Part shown: piece by piece, positions 8,386 through 17,319 of the stretch | Layout of the letters: each line of letters starts with the position of its first letter | Numbering within the stretch: the stretch's first letter is position 1 | Source: Bacillota bacterium | Lineage (GTDB): Bacteria > Bacillota > Clostridia > Peptostreptococcales > Anaerovoracaceae | Assembly: GCA_017438285.1 (NCBI GenBank) | Contig: JAFRVY010000059.1 | Coordinates: 1-58,916, forward strand | Length of the DNA: 58,916 bases | Direction of reading: 5' to 3' | Program-made: the position numbers and the translations under genes | Notes under the pieces: generated by a model | Seen by the model: the letters and a program-made list of their open reading frames with translations, nothing else | The model's database searches: none | Told to the model about the DNA's origin: nothing

Positions 8386-9921
8386 TTATTTGCTGTCTAT
8401 CAGAATGAGTTCTGCGCCAATTCCCTTGAAGATGCTTCGGATGCTCAGGGCGTCTGAACTGGTGTAAGATGCTGCGCTTACGACGGGTTCCGTCAGGATC
8501 TTGCTCGTCAGAGAATCCCTCGCCTGTTCGCCTGCGCCATCTCTTCCTTTGCCGTCGATCTGCATGAGGATGTTGTCGCTCTCGAGTCTGTAGCGGAGGA
8601 TCCTAAACTCTCCGGACATGCCGGTACATCTGATGAGGAATTCCGCTTCTCCATCATAGTTGCTGACGATCTTTCTCAGGTCACTGTCAGTTTCGATCTT
8701 CCCCAAAGCCTTGAAGGTGTTCTCATCGAAATTGTAGACGAGTATGCTCAGGCTTTTCAGCGCCCCCGGGAAGTCATCTCTGGTCGTGACCACGTAATTG
8801 TTTCCTGAGGCAATGAGATTTTCACCCAGTTCCATGATCATGTTGTACGGCTGGGCGAGCACACCGTTGACTGGTCTTGTCATGATCTCCTCAAGCTCCG
8901 GCTCGCCTTTTTGGATCTCCGCGAAGTCGTCATATACGTCAATGTCGACAATGACCGGCTTCATTCGAATCCTGTCGGCGTAATCGGAGTACACGCCTTT
9001 GACCTGACGCTTGATAGCTTCCTCGATCTTAGCCGGACTGCAGAGAGTGTACTTGGCCGCGATCTCCCTGCTGATGATCTTGCCGATGTATTTCTCCCTG
9101 TATTTCTGCGGGTGCATTCCGAACCAGTGTTCAAAGTGCTTGATGTAGTATCGGACTGCCGAGAATCCGGTCTCATCTGCGATGGCGCCGATCTTCTTAT
9201 TGGTGCCGAGCAAAAGCCTTTCGGATTCTTCGACTCTGATATAGCTGAGCAGATCCTGGAAGCTCAATCCTGTCGCTTCTTTGATGATGTGGGACAGATA
9301 GTAAATGCTTAGATGCTCCCTGTCTGCAATTTCGTTCAACGTCAGCTTCCTGTTGTAATTGTCATACATGTAGTCGGTGATGCGGTTGAGACGGCCAGCC
9401 AGAATCTTATTGCCTTTATTTCTGGACTCGTTTTTGAACCTGCCGTCCTCCATGACGAAATACTGGAAGTCTGACATAAGACATGCAATCAGGTTGTGGG
9501 TACTCTCAATGACTTTGTCCTCATAGCCATAACCCTTCTGGATGACCTCCATCATGATGCGGGCCAAGATGGTCTTGAGTACGTAAAGACTCTCATCGTT
9601 GTCATCCTCCATGTCCGTAACGAAGAAGTTATTACGAAGGTTATCGTAATATCTTGAGAAATACGTCAGATCCATATGCAGCATCATGACCATATTGTCC
9701 TCGCCAGTATTTTCGAAGCTATGCATCTCGCGGTCATTCAGGATAAAGATATCACCCTTCTTCAACACATAGGTGTAGTAACCGTTCCTCAGTCTAATAC
9801 TTCCGTCGAGAATATAGATCACTTCCATGTCATCATGAAAGTGGATCGGGTACTCATCTATGTTGGCTGTGATCACGTTGATCGGCAGCTCATCCTTGTA
9901 AACGATTTTTTCTTTTAACAT
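8386..9921 (-). CDS. AraC family transcriptional regulator with cupin sensor and long C-terminal domain
   Basis: 511 residues, longer than the usual ~290. The N-terminal cupin shows the metal/ligand motif IHFHDDMEVIYIL and GDIFILNDREMH (about 25-70). A two-helix-turn-helix AraC domain spans about 178-280, ending HFEHWFGMHPQKYREKY. The last ~230 residues form a separate domain that resembles the beta-sandwich tails of some Firmicutes AraC proteins, but I cannot name it. The ATG at 9921 is preceded only by a weak site. It faces a long non-coding stretch with DnaA boxes. Target and inducer unknown; the adjacent dehydrogenase gene downstream is a candidate. Confidence 0.85.
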   Translation of the reverse strand: MLKEKIVYKDELPINVITANIDEYPIHFHDDMEVIYILDGSIRLRNGYYTYVLKKGDIFILNDREMHSFENTGEDNMVMMLHMDLTYFSRYYDNLRNNFFVTDMEDDNDESLYVLKTILARIMMEVIQKGYGYEDKVIESTHNLIACLMSDFQYFVMEDGRFKNESRNKGNKILAGRLNRITDYMYDNYNRKLTLNEIADREHLSIYYLSHIIKEATGLSFQDLLSYIRVEESERLLLGTNKKIGAIADETGFSAVRYYIKHFEHWFGMHPQKYREKYIGKIISREIAAKYTLCSPAKIEEAIKRQVKGVYSDYADRIRMKPVIVDIDVYDDFAEIQKGEPELEEIMTRPVNGVLAQPYNMIMELGENLIASGNNYVVTTRDDFPGALKSLSILVYNFDENTFKALGKIETDSDLRKIVSNYDGEAEFLIRCTGMSGEFRILRYRLESDNILMQIDGKGRDGAGEQARDSLTSKILTEPVVSAASYTSSDALSIRSIFKGIGAELILIDSK

Positions 9922-10026
9922 TTTTTGTTACGCCCTATCCATAAGGTTTTATGTTAACCGATGTTCGTTTTTGTAAAAAAATGGTTCAACAATCCGAAAT
10001 CCTTTATTTTTTGGGCATTTCGGGGT

Positions 10027-10035
10027 TTATCCACA
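10027..10035 (+). promoter_or_regulatory. DnaA box (perfect)
   Basis: TTATCCACA, an exact match to the consensus TTATNCACA. Confidence 0.75.
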
Positions 10036-10074
10036 GGTTTTTTGAAATCGTATACAATTTTATCCAATGGTCCC

Positions 10075-10083
10075 TGTGGATAA
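10075..10083 (-). promoter_or_regulatory. DnaA box (perfect, inverted)
   Basis: TGTGGATAA on the plus strand, i.e. TTATCCACA on the minus strand, 48 bases from the first box start to start. Confidence 0.75.
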
Positions 10084-10148
10084 CCATTTTTTTACTGTTG
10101 TTGAAATTTCAACGTTTGTACATGTCAAGTGCTTTTTTCAATACTTGT

Positions 10149-10157
10149 TTGTCCACA
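10149..10157 (+). promoter_or_regulatory. DnaA box (one mismatch)
   Basis: TTGTCCACA; differs from TTATCCACA at one position. Confidence 0.55.
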
Positions 10158-10228
10158 GCTTTGACGAACATTATTATCTTCTGAGGCCAAAACCCTTGAA
10201 AACTCTCATTTTCCGCCATTTTCGGCGG

Positions 10229-10237
10229 TTTTCCACA
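10229..10237 (+). promoter_or_regulatory. DnaA box (one mismatch)
   Basis: TTTTCCACA; differs from TTATCCACA at one position. A still weaker TTTTACACA lies at 10386-10394. Confidence 0.5.
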
Positions 10238-10426
10238 AATGTTCGCCGATTGATCCGCGGTCCCTTTGTTTTTTTATGTTTTTTAGCAATATCAACCGCA
10301 AACTTGTAACTGCACCGATATTATACTCCCATAAAGCAGCATTCTACAACGGTTAATTTGACTTTTTTGCTCATCAGAATTAAACTTTTACACATAGACT
10401 TGCTATATTTTGATGGGAGAGAAAAA

Positions 10427-11695
10427 ATGTCAACAACAAAATTATACCAACAGGACGTTTACATCCGAGACTGGCAAACACGGATAGAAAAAATAGATGG
10501 AGATAAGATTTATCTGTAGCAAAGTGCTTTCTTCCCGGATGGAGGCGGCCAGAGCTGCGACATCGGAACCATCGCACTTGTCGACGATTCCTCCGTCTCA
10601 TACAGTATTGTCGACGTGCAGGAGGACGGAGATGATGTTGCGCATACCGTAGAGACGGGAAGCGGGGACGACAAGCCTTTGCTTAAGGTCGGTGATGAAG
10701 TCACCTGCTCTCTCGATTGGGACAGGCGTTTCGATAACATGCAGCGCCATTGCGGTGAGCACATTCTGTCAGGAATCTTCTACCAGGAGTGCGGCGGCGT
10801 AAACCGCGGCTTCCACATGGGCGATGATTACATGACCATCGACATCAGCCTGGAGGATGAACCGACCAATCCGGAGGCGGAGAAGATCTCAGAGATCACC
10901 ATGGACTTTGCGAAGCACTGCGAGCTTCTGGCCAATAAGGTCGTCTGGTCAAACGCACCGGTCACGGTCATGCGTTTTGATTCCCGTGAGGAGGCGGAGA
11001 AACTGCCGCTTCGGAAAAAGCTGGCTTTTGATGAGGACATCTCTATCGTCTGCGTCGGCTCCATCGAAAACGCAGCGGACTGCGTGGCCTGCTGTGGGAC
11101 CCATCCGGGGACTGCCGGTCAGGTGGGTCTGATCAAAATCTTCAAGGTCGAGAAATACAAAGAAATGTTCCGCATCTATTTCGAGGCAGGCCAGCGCGCC
11201 ATGGATGACTACGATTTCAAACATGACATCCTGACGGATCTCTCAAATAAATACTCCTGCTCGGTGCCGGATTTCCCGAAAAAGATCCATGCGCAGGAGG
11301 ATTCTATCGCATCGCTTAAGAATGAACTGTTTCAGTTGAAAAAGGCGTTTATGGATATTGAGGAGGCAGCTCTTGATAAGAAGCTGGCCTCGGCGGATGA
11401 CAGGGTCATCCTCCACAGGGTCGAGCACTTCTCCATGGACGACGCCTTCAATATGGCAAAGGCTTATATGGGAAGCGACCGGACTTGCGGTAAGCTGATC
11501 CTGCTTTACGTACCGGCGCAGACATCCTTCATTCTGGTTTCAGACGGAGCCATCCACTGCGGCCAGTTGGTTCGCGAATATGCGAACTTCTATCAGGGCA
11601 AGGGCGGCGGCAATGACGTGAGTGCCAGAGCCATGTTCACATCGGAAGAGGATGCAATGCTGTTTGCGGATCTGCTCGGCAAGCATCTACAGTAA
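10427..11695 (+). pseudogene. AlaX-type alanyl-tRNA editing protein interrupted by an in-frame amber codon
   Basis: Read from the ATG at 10427 (GGGAGAG upstream), the frame would encode 422 residues of a long AlaX protein that hydrolyses mischarged Ser/Gly-tRNA(Ala). A single TAG at 10517-10519 (codon 31) breaks it, right before SAFFPDGGGQ, the conserved AlaX/AlaRS motif. The rest of the frame is intact: first zinc motif HCGEH, second zinc motif CCGTH, and a C-terminal DHHA1 domain with GKGGGNDVSARA. A truncated product could start at GTG 10616 or ATG 10739 but would lose the N-terminal barrel. Either a recent nonsense mutation (CAG or GAG to TAG), a sequence error, or suppressed/recoded UAG. 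Confidence 0.8.
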
Positions 11696-11710
11696 GCGGT
11701 ATCGAAAGAA

Positions 11711-11736
11711 AAACCGGATCTCACGATCCGGTTTTT
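11711..11736. terminator. Bidirectional terminator
   Basis: Stem AAACCGGATC / GATCCGGTTT with loop TCAC. T-runs follow on both strands, so it can end the AlaX gene (plus) and the secreted repeat protein gene (minus). Confidence 0.85.
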
Positions 11737-11756
11737 ATTGTATTATTTTGACTTAA

Positions 11757-14516
11757 CTACTTCACTTTGACTGTCTTCTTCGCAGACCACTTGGAGTAGA
11801 AGGTTGTTCCGTCCTTCTTCGTGTATGTTCTGACCTGAACGTAATACTTTTTACCCTTCTTCAGCTTCTTGATGGTCTTGGAGGCGGATGATTTCTTGGC
11901 AGTCGCCGTCTTCGCTCCCTTCATGCTCGATTTCAATGAATACCTGATCTGGTAGCCATTGAACTTCTTCTGGTTCGCTGCGCTCTGCTTTTTCCATTTT
12001 GCGGTGAAGGATTTCTTTCCGCCGGTCACCTTGAAGGATTTCACATAACTGTTCGCCCAGCCGGTATTCGGGGAGACGACTTTGTTCTGTGTCGCTCCGC
12101 ATTTGGTGCACTTGTCGTATGTATAAGCATTTTGCAGGAGTGCGGCTTCCACTTTGACCGTCTCCCAATCGTGACCGAGCGCCGCCAGTTTCTCGTCCTC
12201 TGTAAAACCGCACGTTTCACATACATGCTGCCGCAACCCTTCACCATCACATGTGTTTGGCGTGACCAAGATCCACTTGCCAAATTTGTGTCCGGCCGCA
12301 GGGATCGCCTTTTTATCCTTCGTTGCGCCGCAAATACTGCAGTGCATCGACTCGGTACCGCTCTCTGTGCAGGTCGCCGCTTTATCCACTGTATACTCCT
12401 CGTTCCATGTATGGTCATTGATAATGAATGGGAGCGTGACTTCGTCAGTATAGTCCCCTAGCCCCTTTATCGTTACAGTTGACTCCCCAACCGTGACGTT
12501 AGATGTCAGCACAGAGTAATGAACGCCTTCCGTTAAAATCGTATCTTCGTCACTAACCTTGATTGCCGGCTTGATTGGTTCGCCCGTGGTGTGGTACTCC
12601 TTTTGTTCGATGGCAATATCGCAGTCCTTTAATGAGGTCCACAGGCTGTAACTGATATTGTTGTCGACAGCATAGGAGTGTGCATAACTGTATTTCTTGC
12701 AGAAGATGGATACCGAATTACTGTTTTTAAAGACGTCGTTTCCAATACTGGTCACACTCTCGGGTACCTTGATTTGCGATAGGTTGCTGCAAAAGCTGAA
12801 CGCGCGGTCCCCAATGCTTGTCACTCCGTCTGGAATCGTAACATGATCCAAAGCATAGCAATTGAGAAACGCCGTTTCCTCAATGCTGGTCACGCTATCC
12901 GGGATGATAACGTTCTTCAAACTGTGACAACTAAAGAATGTGCCTTCCGGAATACTGGTTATGCAACTTGGCAGGGTAATGCTTTCCAAATTGAAGCAGT
13001 TGGTAAAAATACGGTCCCCCATACTCGTCACCCCTGCCGGAATTGTGATATTTGTCAGGCTCTTGCATTCGATGAACGCGCTGTTGCCAATACTCATCAA
13101 ACTGTCCGGAAGCGTGACGCTCGTTAGGGCACTGCAACCGCTAAACATACTGTTTCCGATACTCGTTGCGCCCTCCATTACTGTAACAGATTCTAAATTA
13201 TCGTCGCCGCAAAATGCCGAATTATAGATCGTCTCAACACTCCCCGGAATGGTAATGTCTGTCAGGCTTTTGCATTTGTCAAAGGCTCTAAACCCAATAC
13301 TGGTCACACCGTTCGGTATCGTAATACCTGTCAGGCTCTCACAGTTAAAGAAAGTGTCGTCATTTATTTTCGTCACCCCTGCCGGAATGTTGACACTCGT
13401 CAGGCTGCTGCATCCCTCAAAAGCATCGCTGCCGATGCTCGTTACCTCTGCCGGTATTGCAACTGCGGTCAGATTACTGCACCCTTCGAACGCGCTGCTT
13501 CCAATGCTCATCACGCTGTCCGGTATCGCAATACTCGTCAGGTTGCTGCACTCCTTAAAGGCGTTTTTGCTGATTGCAACGACAGGCAGCCCAAATAGCG
13601 ATGGTGCTATATTGATCTCTTCAGTGTTCTTGTCGATTGGATTGTCTACATACATTTCCCACAAAGATGTGTCCATCCATTTCGAGGCGTCTTCCGGTGC
13701 CTGCATGGAACATTTTAAGTTTACATCTTCCCCTGTAACTATATGCAGTCTTTCGTAGTACTCATGATTCCTGAGGGAAGCGATAGCATTTACAGTCAAA
13801 TCAAAATAGTTCATCGTATGGCCACCATATTGCTTTTCGCCATTCTGGTATTTGTTCTTCGATCCCCAGGTTGTATCAAAGAAGATCCATCTCTGTTCTT
13901 GGCTGTCATAGGCAACATTATAGGCATGTCTGTCACCCCTCGCATACATACAAGGAATGCCAACTGCGTTCAGGAAAATAGTGCAGAGCTGAGAATACCC
14001 TCCGCAAATCGTTGTCTGATTGACCCATGCATCGTAACCGTAATCTGTATATTGCCGCACCCCATTGATAACGTCGTAGTCGTAATAAATGTTTTCAGCA
14101 ACGAGCTCGTAAATCGCTTTTATTATTTCATAGTCTGAGGTACATTCTGCGGTTGCCTCTTCGGCGACAGCTGCCAATATGTTATATTCATCTTCTGAAG
14201 GCCGGGCTGGAACCTGTATGTAATATACGGAGTTCCTATAATACTCAGTATCAGCATAACTGTTCATGAGTTCTCGCAATCTGGTGTGCGCCGCTCTGCG
14301 CTCTTCGGTGAGGCCTTTTGTGTCTCTCTTTTCGATGATCTGTCTCGCATCGGGATCGATGTCACCCTCACAGAAAAGTAGTTCGAGATCTTCTTGAATT
14401 TGCACGTCCGGCGCGCCGCCCGCACTCTCATCTGTTTCCACAGCAAAAGAGATCGTTGGAATAAACACAACGATCATAAGGGTCGTCATTAAGAACACCA
14501 GTATTTTTCGTCTCAT
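11757..14516 (-). CDS. Secreted transglutaminase-like / BspA-type leucine-rich-repeat surface protein
   Basis: 919 residues from the ATG at 14516, which opens a signal peptide MRRKILVF...SFA; a longer TTG-started frame has no support. Order of parts: a transglutaminase-like (Cys-His-Asp protease fold) domain with Cys171 in TICGGYSQLC, His197 in GDRHAYNV and Asp214 in FFDTTWG; about a dozen LRR_5 repeats of the form LTSITIPDSVTSIG; two short modules with CSICGA and GH motifs; and a C-terminal fibronectin III-like domain with KKYYVQVRTYTKKDGT. No LPXTG or membrane anchor is seen, so it is probably secreted or held by its C-terminal domain. It is a tandem paralogue of the next gene upstream. Confidence 0.85.
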   Translation of the reverse strand: MRRKILVFLMTTLMIVVFIPTISFAVETDESAGGAPDVQIQEDLELLFCEGDIDPDARQIIEKRDTKGLTEERRAAHTRLRELMNSYADTEYYRNSVYYIQVPARPSEDEYNILAAVAEEATAECTSDYEIIKAIYELVAENIYYDYDVINGVRQYTDYGYDAWVNQTTICGGYSQLCTIFLNAVGIPCMYARGDRHAYNVAYDSQEQRWIFFDTTWGSKNKYQNGEKQYGGHTMNYFDLTVNAIASLRNHEYYERLHIVTGEDVNLKCSMQAPEDASKWMDTSLWEMYVDNPIDKNTEEINIAPSLFGLPVVAISKNAFKECSNLTSIAIPDSVMSIGSSAFEGCSNLTAVAIPAEVTSIGSDAFEGCSSLTSVNIPAGVTKINDDTFFNCESLTGITIPNGVTSIGFRAFDKCKSLTDITIPGSVETIYNSAFCGDDNLESVTVMEGATSIGNSMFSGCSALTSVTLPDSLMSIGNSAFIECKSLTNITIPAGVTSMGDRIFTNCFNLESITLPSCITSIPEGTFFSCHSLKNVIIPDSVTSIEETAFLNCYALDHVTIPDGVTSIGDRAFSFCSNLSQIKVPESVTSIGNDVFKNSNSVSIFCKKYSYAHSYAVDNNISYSLWTSLKDCDIAIEQKEYHTTGEPIKPAIKVSDEDTILTEGVHYSVLTSNVTVGESTVTIKGLGDYTDEVTLPFIINDHTWNEEYTVDKAATCTESGTESMHCSICGATKDKKAIPAAGHKFGKWILVTPNTCDGEGLRQHVCETCGFTEDEKLAALGHDWETVKVEAALLQNAYTYDKCTKCGATQNKVVSPNTGWANSYVKSFKVTGGKKSFTAKWKKQSAANQKKFNGYQIRYSLKSSMKGAKTATAKKSSASKTIKKLKKGKKYYVQVRTYTKKDGTTFYSKWSAKKTVKVK

Positions 14517-14540
14517 CTTAAACCCCGTCCGCTGCCTATA

Positions 14541-14589
14541 AAAAGCCCACAATCAAACAACGCTTATGCGCATCGGTTGACTGTGGGCT
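14541..14589 (-). terminator. Terminator between the two surface protein genes
   Basis: Stem AGCCCACA / TGTGGGCT, extended by TCAA/TTGA after one mismatch, with a 20-base loop, followed on the minus strand by TTTTTAT. It ends the upstream gene, so the two paralogues are likely separate transcripts. Confidence 0.75.
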
Positions 14590-14602
14590 GTCGTTGATAT
14601 AT

Positions 14603-17185
14603 TTATTTCGTCGTTACAGTTTTCTTCTTGGACCACTTCTTGGCGTAGAAAGTTTCTCCATTCTTCTTTGTATACGTTCTGACTTGAACGTAGTATCTGG
14701 TCTTACTTTTCAGATTCTTTATCTTCTTTCCCTTCGATGATTTGCTGGCATATATCTTTTTAGCCCCGCTCATGCTGGCCTTGGTTGAATACCTGATCTG
14801 ATATCCGTCAAACTTTTTTTGAACCGTTTTACCTCGCCTCTTCCACTTGGCAGTAATTGTTTTCTTTCCTCTTTCGAGTTTGAACGACTTCACACAATAG
14901 GCCGCGAACCCCGGAATATCTGTACTGATCGTCGCCACCCCGCAGGTTTCACACTTATCATACTCACAGCCATCTTTTAAAAGCCCCGGAGGCTCGATAA
15001 CATGCGACCACTTATGCTCAGCCAGCGGTAGATTCATGTATGAAGTATAATCACAAGTACTGCAAGTATAATAAGGGGCATATCCTTCGGTCAAACAGGT
15101 CGAAGGTTCTCCTTCGTGGAATACCAGATCATGACCCGTTGCCGGTATTACTGTACTGCTTTTCCGCGCATCACATTTTGAGCAGTGAATCGATTCGGAT
15201 CCATCCGTATTGCATGTCGGCGGTACGTCAACTGTAGGAGATTCCTCCCAGTCATGACATTCCTCCCAGTCATGACTTTCTTCAGTCAAGGATTTTACTT
15301 CCGTGAAGCCGCATATTTCGCAACTTCTCTCTTGTATATTGGCGGAGTTTAAGCACGTTCCTACCTTGACAGATTTCCATTCACCAAAGGAATGTCCTGT
15401 CGCAGGTATGATTTCTGCATCTCTCGAGGCTCCGCACGTCGCACAATGCATGGACTTTGATCCTTCGGTCGTGCAGGTTGCCTCTCTGTCCACTATATAT
15501 GTATCTCCCCATTGATGATCAACGATCGAGTAGGAGAGTACAACTTCTCCCACACAATTATCCAGGCCTGTGACCGTTACAAGGACCTCTCCTATTTCAT
15601 GCTCTGTCTCGGTCACTTCATAGTGCACACCCTCTATTAGAACTCTATCTCCAAACGTGACCGTGACGGGTGATCTTGTTGGTTCCAGCGCAACATGGTA
15701 CTCTGATTGTCCGATGCTGACATCACATTGATCCAACTCTATCCAGGTCTCGTAATTCAGTCCTCTTGCTTCTGCATACTCCTGCGCGTAACTGCCGGCA
15801 AAACAATATATGGTTACCTGATTGCATCCATCAAATGCATTGTTTTCAATACTCTCCACACTGTTTGGAATGGAAACACTTTCCAGATCTGTGCAGTTGC
15901 TAAAGGCTTTGCTTCCAATGCTGGTCACTCCTTTAGGAATCGTTATATGTTTCAGTGACTCGCAGTTCGAAAATGCACAGCTTCCTATGCTCGTCACATG
16001 ATTTGAAATATCAACAGTTTCCAAATTATAACAGTCAGCAAATAAATAATTCCCAATCTTTGTTACTTTGTCCGGTATCGTAATCTCCCTTAAATTGGTG
16101 CATTTGCGAAATGCGTAGCTTCCAATACTTTTCACATTACTCGGCAGCTCAACGCATTCCAGTTTCGTCCGCCCATAAAAAGCAGAGTCTTCAATGGTTG
16201 TAATGGACCCTTGAAGGGTGACCGTCTGCAAATTGACGGATTCGCGAAACAGCCTGCTTCCAATTACCGATACCGGTATGCCACATAATTCCGTGCACTG
16301 TAGCTGTACATTTTCAACAGCCGGGTCTACAAGTGATTCAACTGATAGGTTCCACGCGTCAAGTTTCGTCCAGCTACTGGAATCGTCCGGTGTTATCAAA
16401 CAAAGACGGCTGTTGTCTTTACTTTCCGGAAGCAGAAATATATTCTTGAAAAAACACTCATGATTATTGAACTCGGCGATTTCACTTATGGTCAAGTCAA
16501 AGTAATCAAGTGTGTACCCATTTTTGTCCTTTTTCCCATATCTAAATTTATTCTCCGATCCCCATGTTGCGTCGAAGAAAACCCATCGCTCATTTTCAAT
16601 GTCATAAGCGGCATTATATGCATGATTTTTCCCGTTCAGATACGCAGATGGGATTTCGATCGCGTTTAGAAAAATACAGCACAATTCGGTATATCCTGCA
16701 CAAATCGTGACCTTGTTTTTCCATGCATCGTAACCATAATACGTTGTTGACTTGTCACCGTAATAATAGTCGTAATCAAAATATACTTCACCCGCAACAA
16801 GTTCATATATCTTTTTTATTTTTTCGTAGCTTGTTTTACAATCCTTGGTTGCTGCCGTTGCCACCTGTCTCAATTCGCCGTACTGCGTTTCTGTAAGATT
16901 AGTGATCCGATCCACAGTATGACAATAGTACTCCACATCTGCGTAATGATTCATGAGCGTACGCAGTTTTTTGTGTGCTAAAACTCGCAGCTGCAGTTCT
17001 CCGGTTCTCCCATTGATATCGGTGGCGTGTCTCGATCCGGGATTAATATCGCCTTCACATATGGCCTGTTTCTGCTCTATCCCTTCAATCTTACCGCTGT
17101 CTGATTCATCACTAAACGAGGTGATTGGCATGAATGCAGCAATCATCAGAATAGTCAAGATCCACAAAAAAACTTTCTTTCTCAT
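14603..17185 (-). CDS. Secreted transglutaminase-like / BspA-type leucine-rich-repeat surface protein (paralogue)
   Basis: 860 residues with signal peptide MRKKVFLWIL...SFS. Same architecture as its neighbour: transglutaminase-like domain with Cys162 (TICAGYTELC), His188 (GKNHAYN) and Asp205 (FFDATWG); LRR_5 repeats, fewer (about six or seven) than in the neighbour; several Cys-rich modules of the type ATCTTEGSKSMHCATCGA; C-terminal fibronectin III-like domain with TRYYVQVRTYTKKNGE. The Cys-rich part contains a short in-tandem doublet (SHDWEECHDWEES). The differing repeat numbers between paralogues indicate duplication followed by repeat gain and loss. A role in adhesion or cross-linking is inferred from the family. 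Confidence 0.85.
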   Translation of the reverse strand: MRKKVFLWILTILMIAAFMPITSFSDESDSGKIEGIEQKQAICEGDINPGSRHATDINGRTGELQLRVLAHKKLRTLMNHYADVEYYCHTVDRITNLTETQYGELRQVATAATKDCKTSYEKIKKIYELVAGEVYFDYDYYYGDKSTTYYGYDAWKNKVTICAGYTELCCIFLNAIEIPSAYLNGKNHAYNAAYDIENERWVFFDATWGSENKFRYGKKDKNGYTLDYFDLTISEIAEFNNHECFFKNIFLLPESKDNSRLCLITPDDSSSWTKLDAWNLSVESLVDPAVENVQLQCTELCGIPVSVIGSRLFRESVNLQTVTLQGSITTIEDSAFYGRTKLECVELPSNVKSIGSYAFRKCTNLREITIPDKVTKIGNYLFADCYNLETVDISNHVTSIGSCAFSNCESLKHITIPKGVTSIGSKAFSNCTDLESVSIPNSVESIENNAFDGCNQVTIYCFAGSYAQEYAEARGLNYETWIELDQCDVSIGQSEYHVALEPTRSPVTVTFGDRVLIEGVHYEVTETEHEIGEVLVTVTGLDNCVGEVVLSYSIVDHQWGDTYIVDREATCTTEGSKSMHCATCGASRDAEIIPATGHSFGEWKSVKVGTCLNSANIQERSCEICGFTEVKSLTEESHDWEECHDWEESPTVDVPPTCNTDGSESIHCSKCDARKSSTVIPATGHDLVFHEGEPSTCLTEGYAPYYTCSTCDYTSYMNLPLAEHKWSHVIEPPGLLKDGCEYDKCETCGVATISTDIPGFAAYCVKSFKLERGKKTITAKWKRRGKTVQKKFDGYQIRYSTKASMSGAKKIYASKSSKGKKIKNLKSKTRYYVQVRTYTKKNGETFYAKKWSKKKTVTTK

Positions 17186-17290
17186 TTGTGTGCCTCTTGT
17201 TTCCCTTTGCCCCTATTAAAACACATGTCATTATATTATACTTTATTCCTTTAGCATGGTCAATTTTTTAACCACTTTGAACACAAAAAA

Positions 17291-17310
17291 ACACCCGCTT
17301 TCACGGGAGT
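17291..17310 (-). terminator. Terminator after the 3D-domain gene
   Basis: Stem ACTCCCG / CGGGTGT with one mismatch, followed on the minus strand by seven T. The 134 bases from 17186 to 17319 hold this and nothing else I recognise. Confidence 0.65.
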
Positions 17311-17319
17311 TTTCATTAC

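Larger units (their letters stand above)
9922..10426. promoter_or_regulatory. 505-bp non-coding region with a cluster of DnaA boxes
   Basis: AT-rich stretch without an ORF. It holds two perfect 9-mer DnaA boxes in opposite orientation (10027-10035 and 10075-10083), two boxes with one mismatch (10149-10157 and 10229-10237) and a weaker one (10386-10394). An extended -10 element TGCTATATT precedes the plus-strand gene at 10427. dnaA, dnaN, gyrB and rpmH are not nearby, and gene orientation does not switch here, so this looks like a DnaA-binding locus other than the standard oriC. Confidence 0.6.

Noticed and set aside
9922-10426. Standard chromosomal oriC
   Set aside because: DnaA boxes are present, but no origin-linked genes and no switch of gene orientation; kept only as a DnaA-binding locus.
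10517-10519. Firm pyrrolysine codon in AlaX
   Set aside because: No pyl genes or pyrrolysine-requiring enzyme seen in the window; a plain nonsense mutation is simpler.
12700-16250. CRISPR array or tandem DNA repeat
   Set aside because: The periodic pattern comes from ~23-residue LRR_5 protein repeats that stay in frame and vary at the DNA level.
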